From Bradyrhizobium sp. CCGB12 (GTDB lineage Bacteria > Pseudomonadota > Alphaproteobacteria > Rhizobiales > Xanthobacteraceae): DNA of 64,000 bases. The notes below the pieces were generated by a model, which did no database searches, was not told where the DNA came from, and worked only from the letters and a program-made list of their open reading frames with translations. The position numbers were made by a program, and so were the translations under genes. The stretch is from positions 992,001 to 1,056,000 of the forward strand of contig NZ_JANADO010000001.1 of NCBI RefSeq assembly GCF_024199845.1, in the 5' to 3' direction. How positions within the stretch are numbered: the stretch's first letter is position 1; each line of letters begins with the position of its first letter. Positions 18,751-28,706 of the stretch are shown here, piece by piece.

Positions 18751-21100
18751 GTGAGTTTGTCAGGTCGTGTAGCAAAGCAAGCGTTCGAGTCCGGCTCGGT
18801 CGCGTTCAATCCTCTTGCATTCGGGGATGATGCGCGCCCCGTCGGGGCCGCCCTCGTCGGCGAGGGCGGGAGCGCCTCCGCACAGCAGAACGCTTCCTCG
18901 CAAGAACTGCCGCCGGTCCAGGTCGTCGGCGGCGGGTCGCAGCGCGCCCGAAAGCCTCCGCCAGTTCGGCGCGCGAGCAAGCCGGCGCCGGCCAGCAGCC
19001 GCATTCCCGTGTCGCCGGCAGCGACGCCGGGACCGGACTCGTCCAGCGTTGCTTCCGGTCCAAAGAGCTCGCCGAGCATGGCGAGCGAGATGACCTTCAC
19101 CGGTGCCGAGATCAACGCGCGGCCGGTGACCCGGCCGGGCGAGGCGCTGGAAGCCGTGCCGGGGCTGATCGTGACCCAGCATTCCGGCGAGGGCAAAGCC
19201 AACCAGTATTTCTTGCGTGGTTATAATCTCGACCACGGCACCGATCTCGCGATCTACGTCGACGGCGTTCCCGTCAACATGCGCACCCTGCGCATGGCCA
19301 AGGCTATGCCGATCTCAACTGGCTGATCCCGGAGACCATCGCCGCGATGGACGTGCGCAAGGGGCCGTACTTCGCCGACGAGGGCGATTTCGCGTCCGTC
19401 GGCAGCGTCCATATCGGCCTGATCGATCGTACCGAAAAAGGCCTCGCGCAGGTGACCGCCGGCAGCTTCGGCTATCGCCGCCTGCTCGGCATGGATTGGG
19501 CAAGGCTCGGTGACGGCGCGCTGCTCGTGGCCGGCGAGCTCGGCACCTACAACGGTCCCTGGGACAATCCGGACAATGTGCGCAAGCTCAACGGACTCGT
19601 GCGCTACAGCAGGGCACCGCGACCGACGGCGTGTCCGTCACCGGCATGGCCTACGCGAACAAATGGAATTCGACCGATCAGGTGCCGCAGCGCGCGATCA
19701 CCAGCGGCCTGCTCGACCGCTTCGGCTCGGAAGACCCGAGCGATGGCGGCAATACCAATCGCTTCGCGCTCTCGGGCCGTATCGCCCAGAGCGACGATCT
19801 AGGATCGTGGAAGGCCAACGCTTACGTCGTGAAGAGCCAGCTCGATCTCTTCAACAACTTCACCTACTTCCTCAACGATCCCGTGCTCGGCGACCAGTTT
19901 CACCAGCACGACGACCGCCTGATGGCGGGCGCCAATATCTCGTGCACGCTGAACGGCTCATTTGCGGGCCTGCCGATGCAGACCACCTTCGGCCTGCAAT
20001 CGCGCTATGACGCGATCGACCTCGCGCTCACGAACACGTTCCAGCGTGGTTTCCTGTCCAACATCCGCAGCGACAAGGTCGGCGAAGGCAGCGTCGGCGT
20101 CTACGCCGAGAACACCGTGCGCTGGACCGACTGGCTTCGGACGATAACCGGGTGGCGGGGCGACTATTATGCCGCTGACGTCACCTCGCTGTTCAATTCC
20201 GGCAATTCCGGCCGGGTCGATGCCGCGCTCGGCAGCCCGAAATTCAGGATGGTGCTCGGCCCGTTCAACCGGACAGAATTCTTCCTCGGCGCCGGCTACG
20301 GCATGCACTCCAACGACGCCCGCGGCGCGACCGCGACCGAAGACCCGACCGATCCCACGACACGGCTCACGCCGTCGCCGCTGCTGGTGCGGACCAGGGG
20401 CGCCGAGATCGGCATTCGCAGCAGGATCGTTCCCGGCCTCGACACCTCGTTCAGCGCGTTCATTCTTGATCAGGATTCCGAAATCTTGTTCTCCGGCGAC
20501 GCCGGCGACACCGAGGCGACGCGCGCCAGCCGCCGCTACGGTTTCGAATGGACCAACCACTACCGGCCGACATCCTGGATCGACATCGATGCCGATCTCG
20601 CCATGACGCATGCGCGCTTTCGCGGGTATGACAGCGGGCAGGCCGAGGCCTACGCCGAGCTTGCCGGCTATCCCGAGGCGCAGATCGGCAACGCACCCGG
20701 CAACTACATTCCCAACGCGCCGCCCATGGTGGCCTCGGCCGGCATCACGCTCGGCGAGAAGACGGGCTGGTTCGGCACCCTGCGCTGGCGCTATCTCGCC
20801 TCCAGCCCTCTGACGGAGGACAATGCGTTCCGTTCATCCGCGACCAGTGTCTTCAACGGACGCCTCGGCTATCGCATCGACAATGGCTGGCGCGTTCAGC
20901 TCGACGTGCTCAACCTGTTCGACACGCGCGCGAACTAGATCACCTATGCCTACGGCTCGCTGCTCAAGACCGACACGCTGTACGGTCTCTGTACAGCGGG
21001 CGCTGCGCCGGCCGCGGTCTGCCGCAACGGCGTCATGGACTACGTGCTCCATCCGGTCGAACCGCTGACGATCCGCCTGACCGTGGCTGGGGCGTTCTAA
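18751..21100 (+). pseudogene. TonB-dependent outer-membrane receptor, inactivated
   Basis: Three frames together encode one TonB-dependent receptor: plug domain (GAEINARPVTRPGEALEAVPGL, then YFLRGYNLDHGTDLAIYVDGVPVN) and a full beta-barrel ending RLTVAGAF. A one-base deletion near 19291-19298 breaks ...NMRT(H)GHGQGYADLNW, a second near 19608 breaks RYS(Q)GTATDG, and an in-frame TAG at 20936 replaces the codon before ITYAYGS; the last 54 codons remain open. The N-terminus also lacks a clear signal peptide. Upstream (18550-18750) is non-coding, with a small CCTCA-TAC-TGAGG inverted repeat near 18732. The substrate is unknown. Three independent lesions make sequencing error unlikely. Confidence 0.88.
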
Positions 21101-21119
21101 CCAACATGCCGTGGCTGGG

Positions 21120-21470
21120 CTACTGCCGAGCAGCGATTGCGGTCATCTCGAGCTTGACCCCCGGACCGAGATCGGCAACGCCGATTGCGGCGCGCGCCGG
21201 CAGATCGGCTTCCGCAAAGCGGGCCTTCCAGGCCGTATTGAATGCGGCCTTCTCCTTGAGGTCGGTCATGTAGATGGTCACCTGCAAGACGTTGGCCAAA
21301 TCGGATCCGAGGGTCTTCAGCAGGTTCGCGAGTTGCCCGAGAACATCGTTTGCCTGGCCCGACATATCGAGGCTCGTGTCTTCCGGGACAATTCCACCGA
21401 TGTAAAGCACGCCGTTATGCTCGACGACTTCGTGGAGCAGACCTTCGTAGGGCAAGACGCGCTTGATCAT
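21120..21470 (-). CDS. RidA/YjgF-family protein
   Basis: The protein has 116 residues. The family fold is evident: LYIGGIVPEDTSLDMSGQANDVLGQL (about residues 22-47), VTIYMTDLKEKAAFN, and the C-terminal PARAAIGVADLGPGVKLEM. The Arg in LPAR corresponds to the Arg that binds the substrate carboxylate in active RidA deaminases, and it is conserved. Family members hydrolyse reactive enamine/imine intermediates from PLP enzymes. It lies 69 bp downstream of the MFS gene on the same strand, and 19 bp after the convergent receptor pseudogene. Confidence 0.88.
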   Translation of the reverse strand: MIKRVLPYEGLLHEVVEHNGVLYIGGIVPEDTSLDMSGQANDVLGQLANLLKTLGSDLANVLQVTIYMTDLKEKAAFNTAWKARFAEADLPARAAIGVADLGPGVKLEMTAIAARQ

Positions 21471-21539
21471 GATGCGACCGATGTTGCTTGAGGAGGAGAC
21501 GCATATCGCACATTTGCAACACCAATGCGAGGCCCTGCA

Positions 21540-23117
21540 TCACGACGATGACGGGGAGCGAGGGACGCAGCAGGGTTCAATCGCTCTTCGAGCCCGTCGC
21601 TGTCGCGCATGGCGCTGGCCGGAGATCACGAAGCTCGCCAGTGCAAGGATCCAGACGGAAAGTCCGCCGTAGAGCATCACCAGCCTGAAGCCATGGACCA
21701 ATGCATCTTGCAGGACGGTGTCCGCCGCCGACAGCAGGTCTAGCTCGGGGATGCCAGACATGCGGACCGAGCCGCCTGCAATCCGTTCCGCAAGCTCATG
21801 CAACCGGCCGGCATCGAGCGCGCCGGGAAGCGTACTGCTTAGCCAGGAGGAAATGCCGGCGATCAGGATGAAGCCCATCAGGGCGATGTTGATTGCTAGC
21901 GAAATCATCCGGGTACTCATGTCGATACCCGAGGCCATGCCGGCCCGCGCGCTCGACACAGATGCGGTGGTGACATTGGTCACCGGCGTGTTGGTGAGGC
22001 CGAGGCCGACGCCTGCCAGAAGGCATCCCGGCATCAGCGTCAGCCAGGTGACGTGCTCGGCGCCGCTGCCGGCCCACATCAGAACGAAGCCAAGACCGAT
22101 CACGAACAGGCCGGCCGGGATGGCGATGCCGCCACCAAACCTCAGCAAAATCCTTTCGCCGAAGGGTGGAACGACGAGAGTTGGAAGCGTATAGGCGAGC
22201 AGCGCCAAGGCAGCCGCGACATTGTCGTAGCCAAGCGCGCTGCGGAAGAAGATCGGCAGGTAGATCATGAAGGGCCAGAAGCTAAAGTTCATGCCGGCCG
22301 ATCCCAGCAACGCGCCCGAAAAAGTTCGGATCCGCAGGACGGAGAAGTCGAACATCGGGCGGACACTCCGCGTTTCCGCCAGCACGAAGGCGACAAAGCT
22401 CAGAATGGCTGCCGCGGCGATGGCAAGGCCGGTCGGGCCAGCGAAGCCGAAATCCGCGCCTTGCGTGATATAGAACGCCACGCAGAACACCGACGTCGAG
22501 AGCGTCACGATGCCCCCGATGTCGAGGTGCTTGGCGTCGGGATCGCGCGACTCCTGCACGCCGGCTACAGCGAGCGCGGTCGTGGCGATGGCGATCACGG
22601 CGTGAACCAGGAATACCCATTGCCAGCCGGAGACCGCGACGATCGCCGCGCCGATGATCGGACCGAAGCCGAGGCCGATTCCGAAGATAATCCCCCAGGC
22701 GGCGAAAGCCCGTGCGCGCTCCGGCCCCTCCTGGAATTGATGGGAGAGAACCGCAACCTGACAGATCAGCATTGCGCCGCCGCTCATGCCCTGTAGGAAG
22801 CGGCTCACGATGAGCACGAGGGCGTCCTGCGCCAGGCCGCAGACCAGGGAGGCAAGGCCGAAGACGGCGATGCTGACGATGAACACTCGCTTTCTGCCGT
22901 AACGATCCGCCAGCGTCCCCGTTGCCATCAACACCGTCGTGACCGCGATTGTGTAGGCATTCATGATCCACTGCAGTTGCTGGAAACTTGCATGCAGCAC
23001 CGTCTCCAGTGTCGGCAGGATGGTGGGTACGCTGGAGATCTCCAGACCGAACATGAGGGATGCGAGGCACGCTGCAGCCAGGGCGATCGTGTTTCGTGGT
23101 GATGGGGGGATCGTCAA
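21540..23117 (-). CDS. MFS transporter, DHA2 family (14 membrane segments)
   Basis: The protein has 525 residues. Motif A is GTLADRYGRKRVFIVS, the drug-antiporter motif C region is FGIGLGFGPIIGAAIV, and 14 hydrophobic segments are visible, typical of EmrB/QacA-like DHA2 exporters. I place the start at the TTG at 23117 because GGAGG stands eight bases before it and the first membrane segment follows at about residue 10. Upstream codons up to 23243 are open but give no sensible N-terminus. A LysR gene is divergent from it, so regulated export of a drug or aromatic compound is likely. Confidence 0.85.
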   Translation of the reverse strand: MTIPPSPRNTIALAAACLASLMFGLEISSVPTILPTLETVLHASFQQLQWIMNAYTIAVTTVLMATGTLADRYGRKRVFIVSIAVFGLASLVCGLAQDALVLIVSRFLQGMSGGAMLICQVAVLSHQFQEGPERARAFAAWGIIFGIGLGFGPIIGAAIVAVSGWQWVFLVHAVIAIATTALAVAGVQESRDPDAKHLDIGGIVTLSTSVFCVAFYITQGADFGFAGPTGLAIAAAAILSFVAFVLAETRSVRPMFDFSVLRIRTFSGALLGSAGMNFSFWPFMIYLPIFFRSALGYDNVAAALALLAYTLPTLVVPPFGERILLRFGGGIAIPAGLFVIGLGFVLMWAGSGAEHVTWLTLMPGCLLAGVGLGLTNTPVTNVTTASVSSARAGMASGIDMSTRMISLAINIALMGFILIAGISSWLSSTLPGALDAGRLHELAERIAGGSVRMSGIPELDLLSAADTVLQDALVHGFRLVMLYGGLSVWILALASFVISGQRHARQRRARRAIEPCCVPRSPSSS

Positions 23118-23247
23118 AGCCGTGACCTCCAGGCGTGATGCAGATTGCCGGCGCGCAGGCGCGACATCTCGCCCGGGAAAAATCGGTTTCCGGTGCGCGC
23201 CGCCTCGCGTCAGGCCGGACGAACATAGGAGGCCCTTGATCACAACA

Positions 23248-23268
23248 AAATCCGATCAATATAGATTT
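23248..23268. promoter_or_regulatory. Candidate LysR-type operator
   Basis: AAATC-N11-GATTT inverted repeat in the 177-bp divergent region between the DHA2 exporter (start 23117) and the LysR gene (start 23295). It follows the T-N11-A pattern of LysR-type binding sites and ends 26 bp before the LysR start. Confidence 0.55.
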
Positions 23269-23294
23269 CAGAGACAACAAAGCCGGATGATGCA

Positions 23295-24149
23295 ATGCTC
23301 TCGCTCGATGTTGACGCCGTCAGGGCCTTCGTGACCGTGGCGGACCTCCACAGCTTCACGCGCGCCGCCGAGGCGTTGGGGACAACGCAAGGTGCGATCA
23401 GCGTCAAGCTCAAACGGCTTGAGGATCGCATCGGGCATCGCTTGCTCGAACGCACTCCGCGATCGGTGCGGCTGTCGGCGCAGGGGACCGCCTTCCTGCA
23501 AGGCGCGCGGGACTTCATCGCGGCTCACGAACGAGCGATCGCCGGGCTCAATGCGCCGCCGCGCCACTTCGGCCTCGGCATTGCCGCGCATGTCGCGGGC
23601 CCGGAGGTTCCGGCCTTGCTGTCGCGGCTTCACGCTCACGATCCGAACTTGACCATCGAGGTCCAGCTCGACAGTTCGCGCAACCTCCTCGACCTGTTCG
23701 ATCAGGGGAGGCTCGATGCGGCCATCGTCCAGCGCGAAGACGATCGTCGCGATGGCGAGACGCTGGCACATGAACGCTTCGGCTGGTTCGCGGCGCAGGG
23801 GTTTGAACACCGGCCGGGAGAGCCCTTGCGCCTCGCTGCACTGGCTCCGACCTGCGGCGTCCGCAACACTGCCACGCAGGCGCTGGATTCTGTCGGCATA
23901 AAATGGACCGAGGTGTTTTTAGGAGGCGGCTCCTCGGCGGTCCAAGCCGCGGTCGTAGCAGGACTCGCCATCGCGCCGCTGTCGTATCGCATAGCACCGA
24001 GCGGAACCATCGATATCGGCGAGAGGCTTGGGCTTCCAAAACTCCCGCCGTCCGAGGTCGTGCTTCACTCCTCCTTGACGGACCGGCGGTCGCGGGCCGC
24101 GCTGGGAGCGTTGTCAGCCGCGTTCCGCGAGCATCGCACGCCGGCGTGA
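23295..24149 (+). CDS. LysR-family transcriptional regulator
   Basis: The protein has 284 residues. The N-terminal helix-turn-helix is LHSFTRAAEALGTTQGAIS (about 18-36), followed by KLKRLEDRIGHRLLERT, and a periplasmic-binding-like effector domain occupies residues 90-280. It is divergent from the DHA2 exporter across a T-N11-A-type palindrome, so the exporter is the probable target and its substrate the probable inducer. It also lies 143 bp upstream of the molybdoenzyme gene, on the same strand. Confidence 0.88.
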   Translation: MLSLDVDAVRAFVTVADLHSFTRAAEALGTTQGAISVKLKRLEDRIGHRLLERTPRSVRLSAQGTAFLQGARDFIAAHERAIAGLNAPPRHFGLGIAAHVAGPEVPALLSRLHAHDPNLTIEVQLDSSRNLLDLFDQGRLDAAIVQREDDRRDGETLAHERFGWFAAQGFEHRPGEPLRLAALAPTCGVRNTATQALDSVGIKWTEVFLGGGSSAVQAAVVAGLAIAPLSYRIAPSGTIDIGERLGLPKLPPSEVVLHSSLTDRRSRAALGALSAAFREHRTPA

Positions 24150-24292
24150 GCGTTGACTTCGTTCGCCGACAGCATCGGATTCGTCACGCGATACAATGCA
24201 CGGGAGCCCGGCGTTTGCGTCAACCCTGATCTCGATGACACCGAGGTGCCGATCGGTATACTGCCACCACGCACCGGAACAAGGATCAGACG

Positions 24293-26614
24293 ATGGACGA
24301 TACGATTGGTTTCCCCGACCCCGGCCTCGACCTGTCCGACGGCTTCAAGCCACACACTTCACACTGGGGCGTGTTTTCCGCGCGTCAGGGCCAGGCCGGA
24401 CTCGAGGTGAGAGCCTATGCGGGCGATCCCGATCCGAACGGCATCATCGACAATTTCCCCGGTGCGCTCCGCCATCAGGCGCGCATTGCCCAGCCGGCGA
24501 TCCGTCGCGGCTGGCTCGAGCGCGGTCCCGGCCCGGACCATCGTCGGGGCCGCGACGACTTCGTCTCCGTGAGCTGGGAGAAGGCGCTCGACCTCCTCGG
24601 TGACGAGTTGACGCGCATCCGCGACACGAGCGGCCCCGGTGCTGTCTTCGGCGGCTCCTATGGCTGGTCGAGCGCGGGCCGCTTTCATCATGCCCAGAGC
24701 CAGGTGCACCGTTTCCTCAACATCGCGATGGGCGGCTATGTGCGTTCGGTCAACACCTATTCCTCCGGCGCGTCCTCGGTGCTGCTGCCGCAGATCCTGG
24801 CGGGATACGAGGACATCACCAAGCGCAACGTCACCTGGGAGCAGATCGCCGATAGCACCGACATCGTGCTCGCGTTCGGCGGCATGGCGCTGAAGAACTC
24901 CATGGTGGCCGGCGGCTCGATCAGCAAGCATGTCGAGCGCGGCTCCATGCAAGCTGCGCGCCGGCGCGGCTGCGAGTTCGTCCTGGTCAGCCCGCTCCGT
25001 GACGATCTGCCGGTCGAGGCCGGTGCTGAATGGATGACCTGTCTGCCCGGTACCGATACCGCGCTGATGCTCGGTATCGTCCACACACTGGTGAGCGAGG
25101 GGCTGCACGATCAGGCCTTCCTCGATCGCTACACCGAGGGCTGGCCCGTCTTCCTACGCTACCTCACCGGCGAGAGCGACGGGCAGGCGAAGCACGCCGA
25201 ATGGGCCGCGGCGATCTCAGGCGTCGAGGCGGATACGATCCGCGCGCTGGCCCGTCGCCTTGCCGGAAAGCGTGCGCTGATCACGGTCTCGCATTCGCTG
25301 CAGCGCGCCGAGCATGGCGAGCAGCCGGTGTGGATGGGCATGGTGCTGGCGGCCGCCCTCGGCCAGATCGGCCTTCCCGGCGGCGGCTACGCCTATTCGT
25401 TGGGTGCGATCGGTTATTACGGTCGCCGCGTCAACGACGTGCCGGGGCCGACTCTAGGGCAGGGCCGCAACGGCGTCGCCGATTTCATTCCGGTGGCGCG
25501 CATCGCCGACATGCTGCTCGATCCCGGCAGCACCTATCGCTACAACGGCGAGACGCGGACCTATCCGGATATCCGCCTCGTCTACTGGGCCGGCGGCAAT
25601 CCCTTCCATCACCACCAGGACATCAATCGCCTGCGCAAGGCATTTGCGAAGGTCGACACGCTGGTCGTGCACGAGCTCGGCTGGACCGCGACGGCCCGGC
25701 ATGCCGACATCGTGCTGCCTGCGACCATGACGCTGGAGCGCGAGGACATCGGTTATTCCACCAACGATCCCCTGATGGTCGCTATGCACCGGATCGCCGA
25801 GCCGTTCGGGCTCGCGCGCGACGACTATGACATCTTTGCCGATCTTGCCGAGCGTTTAGGTGCGCGCGAACCCTTTACGGAAGGACGCACCTCGCGGGAG
25901 TGGCTCGAACATCTGTATGAGCCGACCCGCGCCTCGCTCGCCAAGCGTGGTCTGGAGGCGCCGAGCTTCGAAGAATTTTGGCAACGCGGCGGCCTTGTGG
26001 TGCCGCAGCAGCCGGATGACGGCGGCAGGCTGCGCCGCTTCCGTGAGGATCCCGTCGATCATGCGCTGCCGACGCCGAGCGGCCGCATCGAGATTTTCTC
26101 GGCGAAGATCGCGGGCCATGGCGATGCGGATTGCCCGGGCCATCCGGTCTGGCTCGACAAGACGGATACGCCGCGGCCTGGGGCACCGTGTTTCCTCGTC
26201 GCCAACCAGCCGGTAACGCGTCTGCACAGCCAGCTCGATTTCGGCGGACATTCGCTCGGCTCAAAACATCGCGGTCGCGAGGTCGCGCGCATGAACCCGC
26301 AAGATGCGGACGCGCGCGGCATCAAGGACGGCGACATCATCCGCCTGTTCAACGACCGCGGCGCCTGCCTCGCTGCAGTCCACGTCACCGACGGCATCGC
26401 GGCCGGCGTCGTGCAGCTTCCGACCGGGGCCTGGTACGACCCGATGGATCCCGAAGATGACGCGCCGCTCTGCGTTCACGGCAATCCGAACGTGCTCACC
26501 CGCGACATCGGCACTTCATCTTTCGCGCAGGGCTGCACGGGGCAGTTGACGTCGGTCGAGGTCGAGAAGTTCACCGGCAATCTGCCGCCGATCCGGGCGT
26601 TCGATCCGGTGTAG
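24293..26614 (+). CDS. bisC: Molybdopterin oxidoreductase, biotin sulfoxide reductase type
   Basis: The protein has 773 residues, close to E. coli BisC (about 739-777). There is no Tat leader and no N-terminal Cys cluster, so it is a cytoplasmic, Fe-S-free member of the DMSO reductase family. The Mo ligand region is YGWSSAGRFHHAQSQVHRF; the first Ser of WSS corresponds to the ligand Ser. Bis-MGD binding segments YWAGGNPFHHHQDIN and the C-terminal molydop-binding domain (VANQPVTRLHSQLDFGG, GTSSFAQGCTGQLTSVE) are present. The likely role is reduction of biotin-d-sulfoxide or methionine sulfoxide. AAGGA precedes the ATG. It is a single-gene unit convergent with the AraC gene. Confidence 0.88.
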   Translation: MDDTIGFPDPGLDLSDGFKPHTSHWGVFSARQGQAGLEVRAYAGDPDPNGIIDNFPGALRHQARIAQPAIRRGWLERGPGPDHRRGRDDFVSVSWEKALDLLGDELTRIRDTSGPGAVFGGSYGWSSAGRFHHAQSQVHRFLNIAMGGYVRSVNTYSSGASSVLLPQILAGYEDITKRNVTWEQIADSTDIVLAFGGMALKNSMVAGGSISKHVERGSMQAARRRGCEFVLVSPLRDDLPVEAGAEWMTCLPGTDTALMLGIVHTLVSEGLHDQAFLDRYTEGWPVFLRYLTGESDGQAKHAEWAAAISGVEADTIRALARRLAGKRALITVSHSLQRAEHGEQPVWMGMVLAAALGQIGLPGGGYAYSLGAIGYYGRRVNDVPGPTLGQGRNGVADFIPVARIADMLLDPGSTYRYNGETRTYPDIRLVYWAGGNPFHHHQDINRLRKAFAKVDTLVVHELGWTATARHADIVLPATMTLEREDIGYSTNDPLMVAMHRIAEPFGLARDDYDIFADLAERLGAREPFTEGRTSREWLEHLYEPTRASLAKRGLEAPSFEEFWQRGGLVVPQQPDDGGRLRRFREDPVDHALPTPSGRIEIFSAKIAGHGDADCPGHPVWLDKTDTPRPGAPCFLVANQPVTRLHSQLDFGGHSLGSKHRGREVARMNPQDADARGIKDGDIIRLFNDRGACLAAVHVTDGIAAGVVQLPTGAWYDPMDPEDDAPLCVHGNPNVLTRDIGTSSFAQGCTGQLTSVEVEKFTGNLPPIRAFDPV

Positions 26615-26640
26615 GGCAGGGCGGTCCGCGGCCCGACGAG

Positions 26641-27621
26641 CTACGCGGCCGCGCTGGTGATCCAGTCCCTCTCCACCGCAGGCCGGCTCCGCGGCAATGC
26701 TTCACCGCGGTCGCCCTTACTGGCGAGGCGCCAGCGTGCCGGAGACTCTCCGCTGATGCGCTTGAAGACGGTCGAAAAATGCGCCTGCGTGCTGAAGCCG
26801 ACGGCAAGCGCGATCTCTGCCAACGGCCGCCCGGTGGTCGCAAGCAGCGTCTTCGCACGCTCGATCCGGTGATTGAGCAGATATTCGCGGGGGCGGTAAC
26901 CGGTCGCGGCGCGGAACTGAGCCGCAAAGTGCATTTTTGACAGGCCGGCGACATTGGCGAGCTCGGACAGGCTGATGCAGCGGTCGAAATGATCGGCGAT
27001 ATATTGTTCGACCCGCCGTAGCCGCCATTTCGGCAGGGCGTTGACCCTGGCGCGCGGCGGCTCCAGCCGGGCGAGATGCATCGCAAGGGTCTGGCCGAGG
27101 CAGCACATGAACTGGTGGTCCGCGGCGTGACCACGATCGATCAGCGCCTTGGCAAGCTCGGCAGCGAGAGGGTCGCGCAACAGGACGAGATCGTTCAGTC
27201 CTTCGCTCGCGGGGGACTGCGCCGGAAAATGATCCGTGGCGATATGAAAGTGCAGGAAGGCGCACGGCGACTGGAATTGCGCGCCGAGAGACTGCGACGG
27301 CGCGCTGACATAGAGTGTTCCCGCGGGCATGGTGCCATCGAAAATGATCTGCCGGTCCCGCGTCAGTTTCGCGCGCGTCGTCTTCAGCGCGATGCCGATG
27401 AAATAGCGATCTTTGGGCGTCGTCGCTTCGTGCGATGAAGTGCCACGCGGATCTTCCCATCGCGAGATGGTGATGCCGTCGATCGCCGCTTCCGCGCTGC
27501 GATCGACCTGACGCCAGCGGCTTTCCCAGGCGAATGCCGGTGTCGCTCGAATGGCTTCGCGATCCCGCCGGTTGGCCGGAAAATCAATCCAACTCTGCGC
27601 CGCGTGCAAGTTGCTCAACAT
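26641..27621 (-). CDS. AraC-family transcriptional regulator
   Basis: The protein has 326 residues. The C-terminal double helix-turn-helix contains ISLSELANVAGLSKMHFAAQF and PLAEIALAVGFSTQAHFSTVFKR, the standard AraC/XylS pattern. The N-terminal ~200 residues form an unassigned sensor domain. The ATG at 27621 is preceded by GGGGAGAACG; an upstream ATG at 27681 lacks a ribosome site. Its upstream region carries three CTAAC-type direct repeats with a 10-bp period, shared with nearby genes, which suggests control by the neighbouring winged-helix ATPase. Confidence 0.87.
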   Translation of the reverse strand: MLSNLHAAQSWIDFPANRRDREAIRATPAFAWESRWRQVDRSAEAAIDGITISRWEDPRGTSSHEATTPKDRYFIGIALKTTRAKLTRDRQIIFDGTMPAGTLYVSAPSQSLGAQFQSPCAFLHFHIATDHFPAQSPASEGLNDLVLLRDPLAAELAKALIDRGHAADHQFMCCLGQTLAMHLARLEPPRARVNALPKWRLRRVEQYIADHFDRCISLSELANVAGLSKMHFAAQFRAATGYRPREYLLNHRIERAKTLLATTGRPLAEIALAVGFSTQAHFSTVFKRISGESPARWRLASKGDRGEALPRSRPAVERDWITSAAA

Positions 27622-27726
27622 CGTTCGTTCTCCCCTTGCTTCGCCGCCGTTTGCAACCCACCGGCAAACGCGCAAACGCAATACTTTCGATGCTCGGAGG
27701 ATAGGCGCGAGTTTGCCAGGACGCCC

Positions 27727-27751
27727 GTTAGTGCTGATTAGGATCTGTTAG
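27727..27751 (-). promoter_or_regulatory. Triple CTAAC direct repeat (10-bp period) upstream of the AraC gene
   Basis: On the coding strand the sequence reads CTAAC-N5-CTAAT-N5-CTAAC; plus-strand GTTAG units start at 27727, 27737 and 27747. It lies 106 bp upstream of the AraC start codon. Direct repeats with 10-11 bp spacing are the usual targets of OmpR/PhoB-type winged-helix domains. The flanking 27752-27880 shows no gene. Confidence 0.6.
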
Positions 27752-27880
27752 TTTTTGTGTGAGGGAAACGGTGCGACAGCACGCCGCAGGAGCACCTTGT
27801 TTTATGAACCTCTTCAATCCGTTGGCATCATGCCGGCGCAGCTCGGTTCGATATCTCGCTGCTTGCACACGCATGCGCTG

Positions 27881-28588
27881 CTATTCGAAGACGGCGTCGA
27901 AGATCTCGACGTCCATCAGCACGGGCTTGGCGATCACGGTTCCGTCGGGCCGCAGCGTCTGCGCCCGCCGAAGCGTCGGCACCACGATGCCGCCGAAGCT
28001 GTCATGGGCCCAGGAGGAATGCGCGACCTTCATCCCGAAGAGATCGTGATCCGCCCGCCGCTGCAGGGCGCTCTCGTCGAAATAAAAGATCTGCTCGGGA
28101 GCGAGGGTCACCAGGCGCGGGGGAAATTGCGCCCGCAGCCGCCGCCAGGTCTCGGTGTTCTCGCGCCACGGCGTCAGCTCTTCGACGACGACATCGGGAT
28201 CAGCGAGCAGGAATGGGGTCGTCAGATAATTCCAGATCGCGACACCGCAGAAGAAGACGAGGTGCAGTTCGTCCGCGAGCGCGGGCGAGCTGGCCCCGGG
28301 AGACACGAAGCTCGGGTTGCGCCAGGTTCGCAGAACCTCGCCATCAAGGCTCTCGACGGTGATGGCGTCCGGCTGAAAGGTCCCGGAATGCTCGCCCCCT
28401 GTGATGCCGGTGAAGCGGACGGATTGCGCCCGTGTCGAGCCCTCCGCGGTCACATCCTTGAATTCGCGGGCATGTCCGGTGCTGGAGAGCAGCGTTCCGC
28501 CGACGGAGAGGTGGAGCGTAAATCGACTCAAGCTGTTCCAGCGGGCCATCCCGCCATTGGCATCGATTACATCGTCGAGAAGCGCCAT
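27881..28588 (-). CDS. Conserved hypothetical protein
   Basis: The 235-residue product begins MALLDDVIDANGGMARWNSL. It has no leader or membrane segment and alternates beta-rich segments (FTLHLSVGGTLLSS, HSGTFQPDAITVESLDG, EQIFYFDESALQRRADHD, KPVLMDVEIFDAVFE). The VIDANGG(M/L)xxW opening recalls lipoprotein-like proteins of the LolA/LppX beta fold found in many proteobacteria, but I cannot assign a function. It is transcribed away from the winged-helix ATPase gene behind it, with CTAAC repeats in its promoter. Confidence 0.7.
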   Translation of the reverse strand: MALLDDVIDANGGMARWNSLSRFTLHLSVGGTLLSSTGHAREFKDVTAEGSTRAQSVRFTGITGGEHSGTFQPDAITVESLDGEVLRTWRNPSFVSPGASSPALADELHLVFFCGVAIWNYLTTPFLLADPDVVVEELTPWRENTETWRRLRAQFPPRLVTLAPEQIFYFDESALQRRADHDLFGMKVAHSSWAHDSFGGIVVPTLRRAQTLRPDGTVIAKPVLMDVEIFDAVFE

Positions 28589-28647
28589 GAGCCGCCATAT
28601 CCGCCGTGAGGTGACACCACCATGGCGGGGTGCGGGCGGCTTGGCAT

Positions 28648-28672
28648 GTTAGAAGTTGTTAGGACTTGCAAG
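28648..28672 (-). promoter_or_regulatory. CTAAC direct repeats upstream of the hypothetical gene
   Basis: The coding strand reads CTTGC-N5-CTAAC-N5-CTAAC with units every 10 bp (plus-strand GTTAG at 28648 and 28658, and GCAAG at 28668). The site lies 60 bp upstream of the ATG at 28588, in the 118-bp gap after the STAND regulator gene. Same orientation and nearly the same distance as at 31794 and 33378. Confidence 0.6.
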
Positions 28673-28706
28673 CGCGTGAGATGACGGCATCTTATTGAAG
28701 ATGCTC

